The position numbers and the translations under genes were made by a program. 64,000 nucleotides of DNA. Source: Planktosalinus sp963977065 (GTDB taxonomy: Bacteria > Bacteroidota > Bacteroidia > Flavobacteriales > Flavobacteriaceae). Shown here in pieces: positions 35,601 to 48,900 of this stretch. The first letter of the stretch is position 1, and every line of letters begins with the position of its first letter. Location: contig CAXBNF010000001.1 in NCBI GenBank assembly GCA_963977065.1, positions 1-64,000 of the forward strand, read 5' to 3'. The notes below the pieces were generated by a model that was not told the origin of the DNA, searched no databases, and was given only the letters and a program-made list of their open reading frames with translations.

Positions 35601-38600
35601 AAATGCCTATAAACCTATTTATTTCAGGGCACTATTAAACATGTTCAAAAATACCACAACTCAATATGACTATGTTTCCGGTTACTTTGAAATAGACCCT
35701 GGCAGTGATAATGTAATAACGGGAAATGATTTTACTATAGCAACAAATGCAAATGGAACCTATGTGACCATCCCTATGAAAATGCTTGAAAAAGAAGGAG
35801 GTTTTATCAATTCAAATGATCAAGTTAATCCTATTGCAAAAGCCGGATGGTATTTTGGAAGAACCCATTTAAACAGAGTTGTATATTCATTAGGGGGCAA
35901 TGCAACTAACACTAGCTTTATTTCTATTGTAGAGGATTTAGTTTCAAGTTTAGGTGCGGTTTTTGAAATTTTTAGTGGACCAAACGGTAAATTGCAAGAA
36001 AAGCAAATTGCAAGAAACCTCATTCTTGATAAATCCTGGGTTAGATTGGAAAATCCTACAGGAAGGAAATTTGGAGGGGGTGCACGGGTTAAAACACTTC
36101 AATTGCACGACCAATGGAATGTTATGACAAATAATATTGAAAATTCTTTGTATAAACAATTTTACGGTCAAGAATATAATTATGATTTAGATGATGGCAC
36201 TTCAAGTGGTGTTGCAGCTTATGAGCCTAACGGCAGTGCTGAAAATCCCTTTGTTGAACCCTTCTATGATAATGCAGGTAATGCAAAGGACAGACTAGTT
36301 GCGCCAAAAGAGTCAAATTATTCTGAAAAACCATTTGGCGAATCCTTTTTCCCGGCAGCTACTGTTACTTATGGCAGGGTGACAGTAAAAAATCTAGATA
36401 GGGTTGATGGTGATAATATTGTTAAACAAAATGCCACAGGTAAAGTAGTGACAGAGTTTTATACAACTAAAGATTTTCCCACTTTAACAGATTATACTGA
36501 CATTACCCCTCTATATTCACCACCATCACCATTAAACAACATCTTGAATTTAAATGTGAGAAATCATTTGGCATTTTCTCAAGGCTTTGTAGTTGAAACT
36601 AATGATATAAATGGCAGAATAAAATCTCAGCGGGTTTATCCAGAAGGCCAAGATACCTATATCTCAGGTGTAGATTATATTTATAATACAACAGAGGATG
36701 ATAAAATAAGCAGTACTGTTACTACTATAGATAAGGATGGTACTGTAAATGATGAAACAGAGGTTGGGCTAATCTATGATCTTTATAATGACTTTAGGGA
36801 AAATTACTCAGAATCCACAACTTTGGGCTTTGAATTTAATATAGCCGGGTTTGTTATTTTTATTGTTCCTGTGGTTGTTCCATTGCCTATTCCAACTTAT
36901 GCTTACCATGAAACAAAATTAAGAACGGCATCTACCACAAAGGTAATTCATAGAACGGCTATTTTGAAAGAAACAATTGCCTATGATTTAGGCTCAAAGG
37001 TTTCTACTAAAAACCTTGCATGGGATGCCCACACCGGTAATGTCTTACTTACAGAAACCATAAATGAGTATGATGATTACTATTATAGTTTTAACTATCC
37101 ATCACATTGGTATTATAAAGGAATGGATATGGCAACAACTAATATAGGGGTAAAAGGGCAACTGCTAAAAAATGAAGATCAACATAGCTTTAATCTATCA
37201 GGACAACACTCAGGACAAAATTTAAGAGAAGTATTTTTCCCGGGCGATGAATTGAATGTGAATGAAGGGCAAGATTTTTACAAACTTTGGGTAGTTAAAG
37301 TTGAAGACGATAATTTAGTTTTAATGAAACGTGATGGTTACATTATTAACCACTTATGTGAAGAAATAGATTTGGACTTTAATATTACAAGATCCGGGTT
37401 CAGGAATATGCAACCGTCCTCCATGGCATCTGTGACAAGTATGTTAAACCCCATAAACTTAAACGGTGATGAAACTTTAGACAATATCGATGCAGATACT
37501 TTTATCTTTTCTGAGAGCAGTCAAACTAACCCAAAAATTGTTAATTCAAGTGCCGTTGCATATTCAGAAGCCTGGGCTTTACAATGGGAAAATAACTTGC
37601 CAAAATTTCCCCATCATTTGATTGGAAGCTTTGATGATATTTTCTACGGTGAAACTATACATCAAAGTACAGAAATTGATCCTTACAGTTATGGTTTCAA
37701 TCCTTATTTATATAATGTGAGGGGATTGTGGAGAGCAAAAAAATCGTATGCTTATTTAACCGGTAGGGCATCAAATATAACTGGAGAAGCCTCTCCTAGG
37801 TATGAAGGCTTCTTCAATAAATTTCATCCATTTTACCATATTGATGAAACGCAACAAAATAAATGGAAAATAACTGAAGAAAACTGGACTTTTGCTAGTC
37901 AAGTGAGCCAATACAGTCCCTATGGACCTGAGATTGAAAACAAAGATGCCCTCAACCGCTATTCAACAGCTCAATATGGTTATAACTACTCTTTACCTGT
38001 TGCTGTTGCTTCAAATAGCCAATATAATGAAATTGGGTTTGACGGATTTGAAGATTTCTATTTTCTAAATCAAGATGGAGTCAATGACCCACATTTTGGT
38101 TTTTTTGCGCCAAATAACTCTAGTGTTGCCCTAACAACAGAAACTTCTCATACAGGAAGAACGAGCATAGTAGTCACAGGGCAGGCATCATTAGAAATAA
38201 ATTTTGAAGATTGCAGCTATGTTGCTCCTGAATATGAAGACCCTGCTTGTGGAGACGACCCGCCACCGCCTTGTCAAAATTTAGACTTTACAGTAATTAC
38301 AGCTGTAATGAATCAAACCACTTCCACTTTCGAAGCAGTAATAGAAATTGTAGGCTCTGTAGATATGGACTTATTATTAGATGAAAATAATAATTGTGGG
38401 CTTTTAATAGATGATCATCCTAATTACAGTACTGAGGTTGAGTGGGGTATTCCAGACCCTGGAGGAGATTTACGTATCTTATATTCTGTTGTATGTCATA
38501 CTCCTCCAGTTGGTGGAGTTGAATGTTTTGTAATACCAGATAGTGCTAAATTCGCTCTATGGCATGCAGGTGGTGAGACATGTTGCCCCAGAGAAGTTGA

Positions 38601-38616
38601 TTTAACTATTAATTAA
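32638..38616 (+). CDS. 1992-aa SpvB/TcB-like RHS-associated shell protein
   Basis: A signal peptide (FIASFLSVLLITTVVEPTATYA) is followed by PEFNSFTPIGTSDMVNLSSG and by FNYNIPIMDVGGYPLNLAY, a module I recall at the N-termini of Bacteroidetes RHS-associated proteins that precede toxin genes. The large centre is beta-rich and has no YD-repeat core or toxin tip. The C-terminus has a proline- and cysteine-rich segment (ACGDDPPPPCQ). It is cotranscribed with the 3231-aa toxin. By analogy with Tc toxins, where a SpvB-type B protein and an RHS C protein form a closed cocoon, this may be the other half of the shell. That is inference. Confidence 0.7.
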   Translation: MIHRIKTSRSSKFIASFLSVLLITTVVEPTATYALTSGPSQPEFNSFTPIGTSDMVNLSSGDFNYNIPIMDVGGYPLNLAYDSGIGMDQEASWVGLGWNLNVGQINRDVRGIPDDFKGDGMVYENDMKDNITVGSNFGIQGSVFGFPGEIGLNLGLGVQYNNYQGITFHPSYGVSFGIHDNVQVGMNISSSTADGATVSPSVSFTANIDDKEKEQITSITGGVGLSLSSRKGLGSLSMSASASQTKYMSLRILNSPLFQIPTGKKSLGGASGVISLNNNNLYTPFKRAGTVSGNFSFNAAIGTEVLGIEGQGHIMGYGSYQKIRSEEKNKTVPAFGYDYSEFANKGNSILDFNRENDRSFNKNTTVLPIANHTYDIYSLQGQGISGMFRPHRGQVSYLVDNKVSDYGDGASAGIEFGLGWNVHTGADIKISPSYSYTGGWFDQNYTINHFGESNTDTNSLKYEPVYFSMVGEMNVDSEPSLYYDKIKDSKPIKIGIGGNNWSHTLLPNFVVKDYDIDGLPIQTTVPISSKIKRDDRNKRNTAIYKVTSGEASNDPFVTSRDIEHHTAGIKILKPDGSTYVYGETAYNLTKEAITVDVSGTSDANCATGLIQNNGTVNAGNNSDRYKNIIKTPAYAHTFLLSSILSNDYEDISGDGPSIDDLGSFTLFNYGKLGDQSHYVENYNWRIPFEEGKASYNEGLKSLNNDQKASIIKGTKELRYLKTIQTKTHVAYFKLSDRKDAKSSSGNAQMKKINKIFLFTLAEYNQLLSENGGNIDAINETLLSKSAIKTAHFIYDYGLCLGIPNNNLSTVLTENELANQFGKLTLKKLYFTYRGSNMGMFTPYKFNYDGFNPSYNLKGHDIWGNYKENLAQGCGISQPLSTSEFPFVEQNKESADMNASAWMLTSIDLPSGGKLEIETEADDHQFVQNKKAMQMFKIHGFSTDGSNPAASSNTLYNGNDHTNYIHVKISDEVLSPYSGQDFLNDYLKENAYKPIYFRALLNMFKNTTTQYDYVSGYFEIDPGSDNVITGNDFTIATNANGTYVTIPMKMLEKEGGFINSNDQVNPIAKAGWYFGRTHLNRVVYSLGGNATNTSFISIVEDLVSSLGAVFEIFSGPNGKLQEKQIARNLILDKSWVRLENPTGRKFGGGARVKTLQLHDQWNVMTNNIENSLYKQFYGQEYNYDLDDGTSSGVAAYEPNGSAENPFVEPFYDNAGNAKDRLVAPKESNYSEKPFGESFFPAATVTYGRVTVKNLDRVDGDNIVKQNATGKVVTEFYTTKDFPTLTDYTDITPLYSPPSPLNNILNLNVRNHLAFSQGFVVETNDINGRIKSQRVYPEGQDTYISGVDYIYNTTEDDKISSTVTTIDKDGTVNDETEVGLIYDLYNDFRENYSESTTLGFEFNIAGFVIFIVPVVVPLPIPTYAYHETKLRTASTTKVIHRTAILKETIAYDLGSKVSTKNLAWDAHTGNVLLTETINEYDDYYYSFNYPSHWYYKGMDMATTNIGVKGQLLKNEDQHSFNLSGQHSGQNLREVFFPGDELNVNEGQDFYKLWVVKVEDDNLVLMKRDGYIINHLCEEIDLDFNITRSGFRNMQPSSMASVTSMLNPINLNGDETLDNIDADTFIFSESSQTNPKIVNSSAVAYSEAWALQWENNLPKFPHHLIGSFDDIFYGETIHQSTEIDPYSYGFNPYLYNVRGLWRAKKSYAYLTGRASNITGEASPRYEGFFNKFHPFYHIDETQQNKWKITEENWTFASQVSQYSPYGPEIENKDALNRYSTAQYGYNYSLPVAVASNSQYNEIGFDGFEDFYFLNQDGVNDPHFGFFAPNNSSVALTTETSHTGRTSIVVTGQASLEINFEDCSYVAPEYEDPACGDDPPPPCQNLDFTVITAVMNQTTSTFEAVIEIVGSVDMDLLLDENNNCGLLIDDHPNYSTEVEWGIPDPGGDLRILYSVVCHTPPVGGVECFVIPDSAKFALWHAGGETCCPREVDLTIN

Positions 38617-38625
38617 TTTAATATT

Positions 38626-39183
38626 ATGAAAAATTATATTTTACCTTTTCTTTTTTTATTTAGTGTTAGGTTAATCGCCCAAACATCATCACCTGATTGT
38701 GTCGATAATTCATTTAAACCCATCCCCGGTGAAAAGTATGTAGTAAGTGCTTGGGTGAAAGATGATATATCGACTCAAGTAACTTCTTATGATGGGTATA
38801 TTAAAATCGTGAACACACATGATGCTTCAGAAACTATCAATGATTTTTACGCATCAGGAAACATCATTGATGGCTGGCAACGAATCATAGGAGAGTTCAC
38901 AATGCATGAAAATTCCTCATCGCTCAATATTAAATTGATTTCAAAAGAAAATGGCACATCGTTTTTTGATGACATCAGGTTCTTTCCATTTAACAGCAAT
39001 ATGAAGTCATTTGTTTATGACCCTGTTAACTTGCGACTTATGGCCGAGTTAGATGAAAACAACTTTGCAACCTTTTATGAATATGACAATGAGGGGGGGC
39101 TTGTAAGGGTTAAAAAAGAAACAGAAAAAGGGATTTATACCATACAAGAAACGAGGTCAAGCAGCTCAAAAATTAATAATTAA
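38626..39183 (+). CDS. Small exported RHS-associated protein
   Basis: A 185-aa protein with a signal peptide (ILPFLFLFSVRLIAQ), then a carbohydrate-binding-module-like beta sandwich (GEKYVVSAWVKDDIS, WQRIIGEFTMHENSSSLNIK) and a C-terminal segment SFVYDPVNLRLMAELDENNF that runs into YEYDNEGGLVRVKK. The latter is YD-repeat-like. It looks like a piece of the RHS shell that is split off as a separate gene, lying between the two giant proteins. It ends 9 bp before the next gene. Confidence 0.65.
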   Translation: MKNYILPFLFLFSVRLIAQTSSPDCVDNSFKPIPGEKYVVSAWVKDDISTQVTSYDGYIKIVNTHDASETINDFYASGNIIDGWQRIIGEFTMHENSSSLNIKLISKENGTSFFDDIRFFPFNSNMKSFVYDPVNLRLMAELDENNFATFYEYDNEGGLVRVKKETEKGIYTIQETRSSSSKINN

Positions 39184-39192
39184 AAATCAATA

Positions 39193-39912
39193 ATGAAAGG
39201 CCATAGTCATATTCTACCTTTACTTTTTTTTAGCATCTTGATGGGAAAAAATGTCTTTTCCCAAGACAATCAATTTTTTAAGGAAGTTTTAGTCAAAACA
39301 GAAGCGTTTTATAAAAATACCCAGTCATATAGCATAGAAACAAAATATGAGTATTTTGAAACTCAAAACGCTTCACAACCTTTGGAAACCCTTGAAGGAT
39401 TTATATTCAAGAACAATACAAATTACTTTTCTAAAATAGGAACAACAGATTTTGTATATATCCAAGATGTCTTTTTAAAGCTTGACCATGCAGAGAAAGC
39501 TGTAATTTATTCAAAATCTGAAGGTAAAAATTCTTTTTTACCCATAGAATTGTCTTCTATGATTGCCCATTTTGAAAGCATTGTTGCAACCTCAAATAAA
39601 AATGAAATTGTTTTTGATTTGTCATTTAAAGAAGAATTGAGTATTCCTTATACCAAAATGGTTTTGCTTATAAATAGCAAAACCTTTGAAATCAATAGAC
39701 AGGAGTTGTACTTCAAGGAAAATCAAAAATTCCCCTGGACATATAACTTTGAAAAACCAATTAATGAAGCAAAAATGATAATTACGTTAACCCCTTCCAA
39801 TAAAAATTATCCGGGTAGTTTATTATCGTTGTCAAATTACATTTCAAATTCAAAAACTCTCAAACTTTCTCAAAAGTTTGATTCTTATAAGTTGTATAAT
39901 TTAAGCCAATAA
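39193..39912 (+). CDS. Exported LolA-like protein of the RHS operon
   Basis: The 239-aa protein has a signal peptide (ILPLLFFSILMGKNVFSQ) and a mature beta-rich part with antiparallel strands such as YSIETKYEYFETQ and MVLLINSKTFEINRQELYF, giving the half-barrel impression of LolA or LolB folds. It lacks a lipobox. It ends 3 bp before the toxin body gene. The function is unassigned; a periplasmic chaperone for the body is a possible role. Confidence 0.55.
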   Translation: MKGHSHILPLLFFSILMGKNVFSQDNQFFKEVLVKTEAFYKNTQSYSIETKYEYFETQNASQPLETLEGFIFKNNTNYFSKIGTTDFVYIQDVFLKLDHAEKAVIYSKSEGKNSFLPIELSSMIAHFESIVATSNKNEIVFDLSFKEELSIPYTKMVLLINSKTFEINRQELYFKENQKFPWTYNFEKPINEAKMIITLTPSNKNYPGSLLSLSNYISNSKTLKLSQKFDSYKLYNLSQ

Positions 39913-39915
39913 GCT

Positions 39916-42900
39916 ATGTACAGAAAGAACCACGATTTAAGCACCTATTTTTCAGTTTTAACGATTGCACTTCTTTTACTGATTAATAATACCTCATATT
40001 CACAATTTATAGAATATCCGGTTCTAACAGCCAATAGCGGGGCTATAGAAAGTGCTTCAGGTAATTCAAATAACATACTTGAAATCACAGATCCTGATAT
40101 CAATTGTACTTCATGCCTTTCTTTAAACCCCAAAGTATTCGTGAGTGTTCAATTTGATACTGATATTCCTCCATTTGAACACATAGAATACACCATAAGC
40201 CTCAATATTACGCCCATAGATGCATCCGGTAGTCTTTTATCTCCTTTTGACATATCACTTGAAATTGAAAACAATCCATACAGTACCGGTGGAAATTTTG
40301 TGGATTTAAGAGGTCATTTAATTGAAAATAGTCACGGTGCTCATATAAAAGTAAATTCATTTTTAACAAATTATGTAAATGGAAGTACCAGTACAACAGT
40401 AACTCCTCAAAATGTCACATTATCTGGATGGTTTATGGTGGAGCGATATTTTGATATGGATGAAAATGCTCCTTCCGGTCTCACTCATTCTTTAACTACT
40501 ACTACCGATAGTGGTAATAATAGTGCATTAAAAGAAATAGAAATTAGCTGGAACCCTAAACCTGGTGCAATTGAATATGAATTGGAATATACCTGGGTTG
40601 ATAATTATACAACTTCTCTGGGAACTTTTCTTCCTGCCAATCAAATATTGCTTTCAACAAGGGATTTTGAATTGAACAATACCCGTATTTCAACAAAACT
40701 TACAAGTTTTAAAGTGCCGCTTATATATGATTCAGGGTTTTATATATATAGGGTTAGAGCAGTTGCACGAAACCTAAGCAATACATCCCAAAACTTTTAT
40801 ACTAATTGGTCAAGTGGCAACGCTAGCGAAACATTGGTTTCTGATTGGCCAGACAAAGAAGAAATAACACCTCACGAATCTAAAATGAATTGGCAGTTTC
40901 AATCCTCTTTTGCAGAAGATGGGAAAAAGAAAGAGGTAGTGAGCTATTTTGACGGCACCTTGAGAAACAGGCAAACAGTCACCAAAATAAACAGTGATGA
41001 AAATGCAATTGTTGGAGAGGTGATTTATGACAATCAAGGAAGGCCTGCCATTGAAGTATTACCGGTGCCTGTTTATGATGAGAATGCCATAAAATTTTAT
41101 CCTGAGTTTAATTTAAACTTATCAGATAATATTTACACTCATTTTGATTTTGATTGGGGGGGTGAAGAAGACTGTGATGCAGATGCAGAAGGAATGTCAA
41201 TCGCTTCAGGATCATCAAAATATTATGGCATAAAAAATGAATCTACAAACACTTTTCAGGATTTTGTACCCGATGCTCAAAATTTTCCCTTTTCGCAAAT
41301 TCAATACACCCCAGACAATACAGGTAGAATTAGAAAAAAAGGTGGTGTGGGGCCTACACATCAAATAGGCTCAAATCAGGAGATGAAGTATTACTATACG
41401 GTACCCACCCAAGAAGAACTCAATCGACTGTTTGGATACCGTGTTGGAAATGTACAACATTATAAAAAAAATATGGTCGTTGACCCTAACGGCCAAGTAA
41501 GCATCAGCTATATAGACCCTCAAGGACGCACAATTGCCACAGCTTTATCAGGCAATTCTCCTGATAATTTAATTGGCTTAGATGATGAAGACAATGCAAC
41601 AGGCATCCACCAATTTGTAACCACAGATCTTTTAAATAAGTTAAATCCAAACGATTTTGATACAGAGCAGGATAATAATGAAAGATTTAGCACAGGTAAT
41701 TTTGGGGTTAATAACGATGGTTTAAGGGTTGTCAGGCATGTTGCTGTATCTTCAGAATCTACAAACCTTGAATTTAACTATTCAGCATTACACAATGATT
41801 CCTTTGAAATATGCGAGGAAGGGTACCCGTTTATCTATGATGTTAAATCATCACTTACTGATGATTGTGCAACTCCCCTCATTTCCAATTTTGACCAAAA
41901 TCAATCATTACCTTTTGAAGACTCTTATGATTCCGGCTCTTTACCCATTGGCACTTATAGTTACTTAAAAGAACTTACAGTAAACGCACAGGCATTGGAA
42001 GATTATGCGGCAGATTATCTTTTCAACCTTTCAGACCCAAACGGGAACTGCTATTCATTAGGTCAATTTAATCCGGACACGTCGTTCATGTTTTGTGAAC
42101 CGATAGATTGTTTGGAGTGTGAGACACACTTTGGAACGAGAGATGATTATATAATTGATGCTTTAATCCTTTTTTATAATAATGATACATTTCTAATAGA
42201 TAACTCCCCAATAGAAGATGTAGATGATATTTCATATATTGATTTGCCCACCGATATAAACGGTGAAGCCAATATTGATAATTCCTCTGGAGGAGAATTA
42301 GACTTAATGATTCAACGCTTTATAAGGGAATGGGAGTTATTGGTTGAAGCTTGTATTGATATTTATTGTTCAGAAACGAATACAACTTCTTGTTTTATAA
42401 GTAACCTAATGCTTTTACAAGATGTAAGCCCTATGGGACAATATGGGGCAGTTTTGGAAGAAGATCAAACAGTGGTTACTGACCCCTTGAGCGTTTTTAA
42501 TGAAGATAATGGGATTATTTTTAACAATTCAACGATAAACAATAATTGGAGATTCCCAGACCCACCCTATCAAGATGCTTTTGGTAACCAATCAATAATT
42601 ACTATTTCAATGATAATTAATAGTGAAGGTAATTATATACCATCACCATCAGTAGTGGATAATAATCAAATATTTGAAGGTCAAGAGCCAGATGGTTCAA
42701 CATTTTTATGGACTGTTCCTGGAAATCTGGAATTTGTTGCAGATTTTTTTAATGCTTGGGATCCAAACTGGGCACAATCACTAATACAGTATCATCCGGA
42801 GCGTTGTTACCTAGACTATAGTGAAGCTATGTGTACACAAAAGGAAGCTAGTATCAATGGGGATATGTTGAGTTCAGATGAATTTGACAATTTTATACTA

Positions 42901-45900
42901 TCAGTGAATTCTTTTGAAGACGCAACAATCACTCATAACATTTTTGATCCCCAAAACAACCTTTCTGTCTTTAATTTAGACCCTTATTTCGAATCAGAGC
43001 TTACAGGATTTGAAAACACCAACTTATTTGGCTTTAGACGGGATGTTATGCTTGAAGCGCTTAATAACCAATATGAAGACTTTGAAAATGATTCTCAACC
43101 GCTCAACTTAATAAAATATGCCTATGCGCTTACAGTCTGTACCGGCTTAAATAATTGTACAATCCCTACCACTATTGATGGAGCTGCAATAAACAATTTA
43201 AATGAATTTCAAAAAAATAAACTTTGGGACAACTATAAGACCAATTACATTAGTTTAAAGGAAAAAATAAAATATGTGTTTCTCAATATTTATGCAAAAG
43301 AACAAGGTTGCTACAATGGTTGTATAGGTGGGGACGATAGCACTTCCATAACGACAGTTTTAGCAGCATATAATTTGCAGGATATTAGCAGTTATATAAA
43401 TAACAATACTGCCTTAACTCAATTTTGTGACCATCAAAATGCTTCATTGTATGAGGATAAACAAAAGCGGTTTGTGCCTGCTGATGAGTTATATGACTCT
43501 GGGATAGACCCAGGAGATGCCATTGGCAATATGGAGGGGGACAATGATTATATCATTTGGTTACAAACCGGAAAATGCCCTTTGATTTTTGATTTTGAGA
43601 TTTATTTAAACGGCTATTTTTCTGAACTGGCAGACCCCGATCGAAATCAAGTCTATACAGGTCAATATTTAACCGCCGACCTTTTTGAGGCCTTTGGGGG
43701 ACAGATACCAGATAACACAACGTTGACCCAAACAGGAACAATTACAGGAGGAGGTGGAAACACACTCACCATTAATACCAACGGCACAAATACGGTGAGT
43801 GACCAGGTTATTATTCAAAGTCCTACCCTGAGTTGGAATAATTATGACTTTACCGGGACGAGTGGTTGGAGGATTTCTACTGTTTCACAAACCTATTATG
43901 ATGCTTCTTCTCCAGATAATGACCCTGAAAATGATGTTTTTGCTTTCCAGTTCAAAGGGCAGGTTTTCAACAATGGCAACTTTGAAGAAATTATTTTTAG
44001 TGGTGTGGTTAAAGCTGCCATTGGAGAATGTGGTACAGACCCAGATAGTGATGGCCAGGTACTGGATGATCAGATAACAGATCCTGATAGTCCTTATGGG
44101 TGTACCAGAAGGGCGAAGTTTTATAGAGATTACATTATATTAATCAATAAGTTAAAAGAATTAGAACAGCTTCACGCATCTAGTTATTCTTTAAGTCTTT
44201 TATCTGAATACACAGAAAGTTTTATTCCTGAATTTCTTGAGGATGATCCCCTAACCACTACTGCTGTATGGTCTTATGATGGCACACCCCTTTACAGTAT
44301 TAATAATGTAACAAATCCCGTGAATTTAAATGTGTTAGATGGCCTGTTAAATGATTTAACTATTTCAAATTTTGAAAGTATTCATTATATTGACTCACCA
44401 GGTTCAAACGATTTTATAAAAATATATTATACTAATGATGAGGGTGAATTGACACATTTAGAGGCAAATTTCACTCCAGGTCTTGATTACTCCTGTTGTG
44501 GTACTGTTGATGATGGTATAAATCATATAGGCTTTGGGTTTATGGCGGCAAATGAAAATCCAAGTGAACCTAATAATCCAAATGCAAAATTAAATAATAA
44601 TAAACGATTAAATATAGGATGGGGTATAGCTGATTTTGTTGAGGCAACCATCTCAGATGAGCTCTATTTAACTTCAGTTGATGACGTAATGACTGGTGTA
44701 AGATTTAGAATGAGACAGAGTAATGAAAATACTTTTTTTGGCATTTCTCTTACTGCTTCAAATGAGGTAATTTCAGTTAATCCAGTAACTGGTGGTCAGG
44801 TAAGTAAATTACAAATTCAGGATGAGCGACATTCTAATAAAGTTTTTAAAATAAATAATGGAATAATCAACAATACATTTATTACAGCGCCAATAGATGT
44901 CCTTTTTTATTTTCTTATGGTTGATAATGTCACTAACTTATCACAAACAATTGACTCTTATAACAATTTATTAAGTTCCCAAAAAGTAAATAAAGTTTTT
45001 TTTATAATAATAAATGAGAATGGGGATAATAACATTCTTAAAACAATTGGGGTTTCAGGAGGTATTTCCCCTTATCAGTATGTTGATTTATTATTAGGTA
45101 ATACTATACCCGGTGAGTATTCTCCAAGTTTAGGTGTTTTCAATTCAGATTTTATTGCATATGATCATACATTACTTGATGATAATATTAATTTTAGAAT
45201 TATACTTTCAAACTTTTTATTAGATGCATACGATGAGCTTTTAGCGGGTGGTGGAAGTTCCTCCTCAAACCAACCTTGCGAAGAATGCATCCCCCAAACC
45301 GTAGCCCCTGTAAGCTGTACAGAAAAACATGAGCAGTTTACAGATCCGGTTACAGGTATTGAAGCTATCGTGACAGATTATTCCATGCCAGAGGCGTTCA
45401 GTGTTTTGGAAAACTTCTGTGCCTTTAATTATGCCTATCTTGTTGACTCTTATTTTGATTACCTCTCCACAATGAGTGTAACAAGTACTGACAGTGACTT
45501 CTTTCTTTCCATAGCAGAGTTTGGGGATACTGGCTTGAACTATGGTTATGCGGGAATCAACGATGTAATAATTGCTTATGCTTCTGAAGTACAGACCAAT
45601 GGTTATATATTATGGAATGACTTTGTAAATAATGATTATATGGTGAACAACGATGTTTGCCCCCCTGCTTTCATGCCCACTGGACCTTACGTGATTGATG
45701 ACCCTGAAGGGCCTTGTCAACAATTGGAGCTTATTATATCTGAGACCTATGAACAAGACGCCATTAATAACTATCTCAACAACCGGGTTGAAACATTCAA
45801 GCGTGATTATATCACTAAAGCGATGGGTGAAGTAATTGAAAATTTGGATATGACTTATTTTGATAAGGAATATCAATACACCTTGTATTATTATGATCAA

Positions 45901-48900
45901 GCAGGCAACCTGATTCAAACAGTGGCTCCTGAGGGTGTGTCAAGATTGGATATCACAGATACTAATCTTAACAATCAAATCAACCAGCACCGCGTAGATG
46001 GCCAGCCCAATGAAATTCCAAATCTAAAACCCAGTCATAGTTTTAAAACTTTATATAAATACAACTCATTAAACCAATTGGTCTGGCAAAATACCCCAGA
46101 TGGTGGTCAAACAAAATTTGCTTATGATGATTTGGGAAGAATTATTGCCTCTCAAAATGCAAATCAAAATATTTATTATCAAACAGTTATAACAGACTTA
46201 AATTATGTATTTGAAGCAAATGTATTTTTAGATACCGATGGTACAATTGGTAAAATAAATACCGGTTGGGGCAATGCCGGCGGTAAAACTGTTAATACAT
46301 TGGAAGGGGATGGTTTTGTTTCCAGAGTACTTGTAAGTGAGGAAGTAGATGACAATAAAGATGTTATTTTAGGATTAAGTTATCCTATACCTTCTCCAAC
46401 TTCTGCAAATGTTAGAGACAGAATTCACTATGGCATACTAACCTATGACGATAATGGCACAAATAAATTGACCGTTTATAATCAAGGTACAATTGTTGGG
46501 TTGCAAAATGGAGTTACAAACACTTTTAATCCGGGAGATTTACTTGTTGTAGAGCGCAATAATGGTTCTATTAATTTTTATAGAAATGGAGAATTGATTC
46601 AATCGCTTGTTGAAAGCAACCCTTCCCTCCCTATGTTTGCAGAGTTTGGATTATTAAATCATAAAAACAAAATAGCTGAATTATCTATGGTGGAGTACAA
46701 TAGCGACAATAATGAAAAAGAACTTTACAGCTATACCCTTTATGATGATTTAGGAAGAATAAAAGAAGCCGGACAATACGAGCCAAAAAGCAATGATTTG
46801 TATTCAATATCAGAAAATGGAAGACTACTATATGATGATGGAAATACTGTTTTACCTGTTAATAGTTTTGACTTTTCACGATGTGTATTAACTGAAATCA
46901 CCCGGACTTTTTATGACAGCCCGATATTAGTCAATGTATTAAACAATACTTATTCCAATGAATTGTTTTTGGATTACACCCCTTTCACTTCAAGAAATAG
47001 AGTAACTGCTGTAGTTTATATTGAATCAATACCTTCTTTAAGCACTCACACTGGTTATTTATATGATCACGCTATATTATACAATTATGATATCCACGGC
47101 AATGTTAAAGAGCTTATAAATATTTACCCAATTATTAGTGGTGATTCATTCGATAATGAAAACCATATTAAACGGGTTAATTATGAATATGATTTAATAA
47201 GCGGAAATGTTAATAAAGTCATTTATCAGAAAGACAAACCCGATCAATTTATACATCGCTATGATTATGATGCAGATAACAGGATAGTAAAGGTTGAAAC
47301 ATCTTCAAACGGTTATGTATGGGAGAATGAAGCTGTTTATGAATATTATCACCATGGTCCCTTGGCCAGGGTGCTGGTTGGGGATAAAAAAGTACAAGGT
47401 CTTGATTATGTTTATACTTTACAAGGGTGGTTGAAAAGTGTAAATGCTGAAGATTTGGGAGACCATACAAAAGATCCGGGCAACGACGGTAATCTACAAA
47501 TCGGAACAAGTAAAGATGCTTTTGGATATTCGCTCTCTTATTACAACGGTGATTACTTGGCCACTTTTGCCCCCTCCTATAACGCAATGAGTGTAACTGG
47601 GACAACAGGGGTTCCGGCAAGCCAAAACGAACTTTATAATGGGAATATAAAGCAAATGACCACATCATTGAGAGAGTTGGAAGATGCTTTAAATCCATCA
47701 CAAGTTAATTTATATGAATATGACCAGTTGAACAGGATAAAATCTATGTCATCTGCATCTGTTACATTAACCGGAGGAACAACTGTTCAAAATAGCTATG
47801 GAGCAAACTACAACTTCGACAGAAACGGCAATTTACAAACCTTGGTTAGGACGGTGCTTGATTTTGATAATAACAATAATGGGATTCCAATTACCATGGA
47901 TGACTTTGAATACAGTTATAAAACAACTACAAATAAATTACAAATTGTAAAGGATAACATTAATACCTCCAATGAAATTGTAGATTTTGAAACAGATTTA
48001 AAAGATCAGCACGCGCTATTAAATTCACAATACAGCACAACCTATGATGAAACAGATGAAACAACCCATAATTATGTATATGACAGGATTGGTCAGCTTG
48101 TAAAAGACAGGACAGAAGGTCTTGAAATATCCTGGAAGGTTGACGGAAAAGTGAAAGAAATTTTAAAAGCACCTTTTGGTTCAAAAACCAATACCATAAT
48201 TAGGTTTGATTATGACGGACTGGGCAATAGGATTGCAAAACGAGTTAGCATTGAGGGGCAAATTCATGAAACGATTACTCATTATATAAGGGATGCACAA
48301 GGCAATGTGCTGGGCGTAAACACCATAGAGAAAGACAATTCTGATGCAACTTCTGCAAATATCGTTTTAAGAGAGCACCACATTTTTGGCAGCAGTCGAT
48401 TGGGAATGGAACAAAAAAGTCATTTGATTTTTACAACCCAAGGTACTTTGCCAACCATAGACCCTTATGCAAAATATGTGGGAGACAAACGCTATGAGCT
48501 TTCCAACCATCTAGGCAATGTACTTAGTGTTGTAAGTGACAAAAAAATCCCTAAATTAGCAGGAAGTTCTTTGCAATATTTTAACCCTGATGTCAAGGCA
48601 TATAACGATTATTATCCGTTCGGCATGCTCCTTCCCGGAAGGCACGCAAACACCAGTGATTACAGGTATGGCTTCCAGGGGCAGGAGATGGATGATGAGG
48701 TTAAGGGGGAAGGGAATTCTGTGAATTATAAGTACAGGATGCATGACCCTAGAGTAGGAAGGTTTTTTGCAAGAGATCCACTCTTTAAATCTTACCCTTG
48801 GAACTCAGATTATGCCTTTGGAGAAAATCGTGTCATTGATGGGATTGAATTGGAAGGAATGGAGTACTTAGATTTTAGAGAGGCAAGAGTAGAATTTACA

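Noticed and set aside
45610..47701. Long open frames on the minus strand inside the 3231-aa toxin gene
   Set aside because: They are antisense shadows with atypical composition (rich in His, Leu, Cys) and overlap a clear gene.
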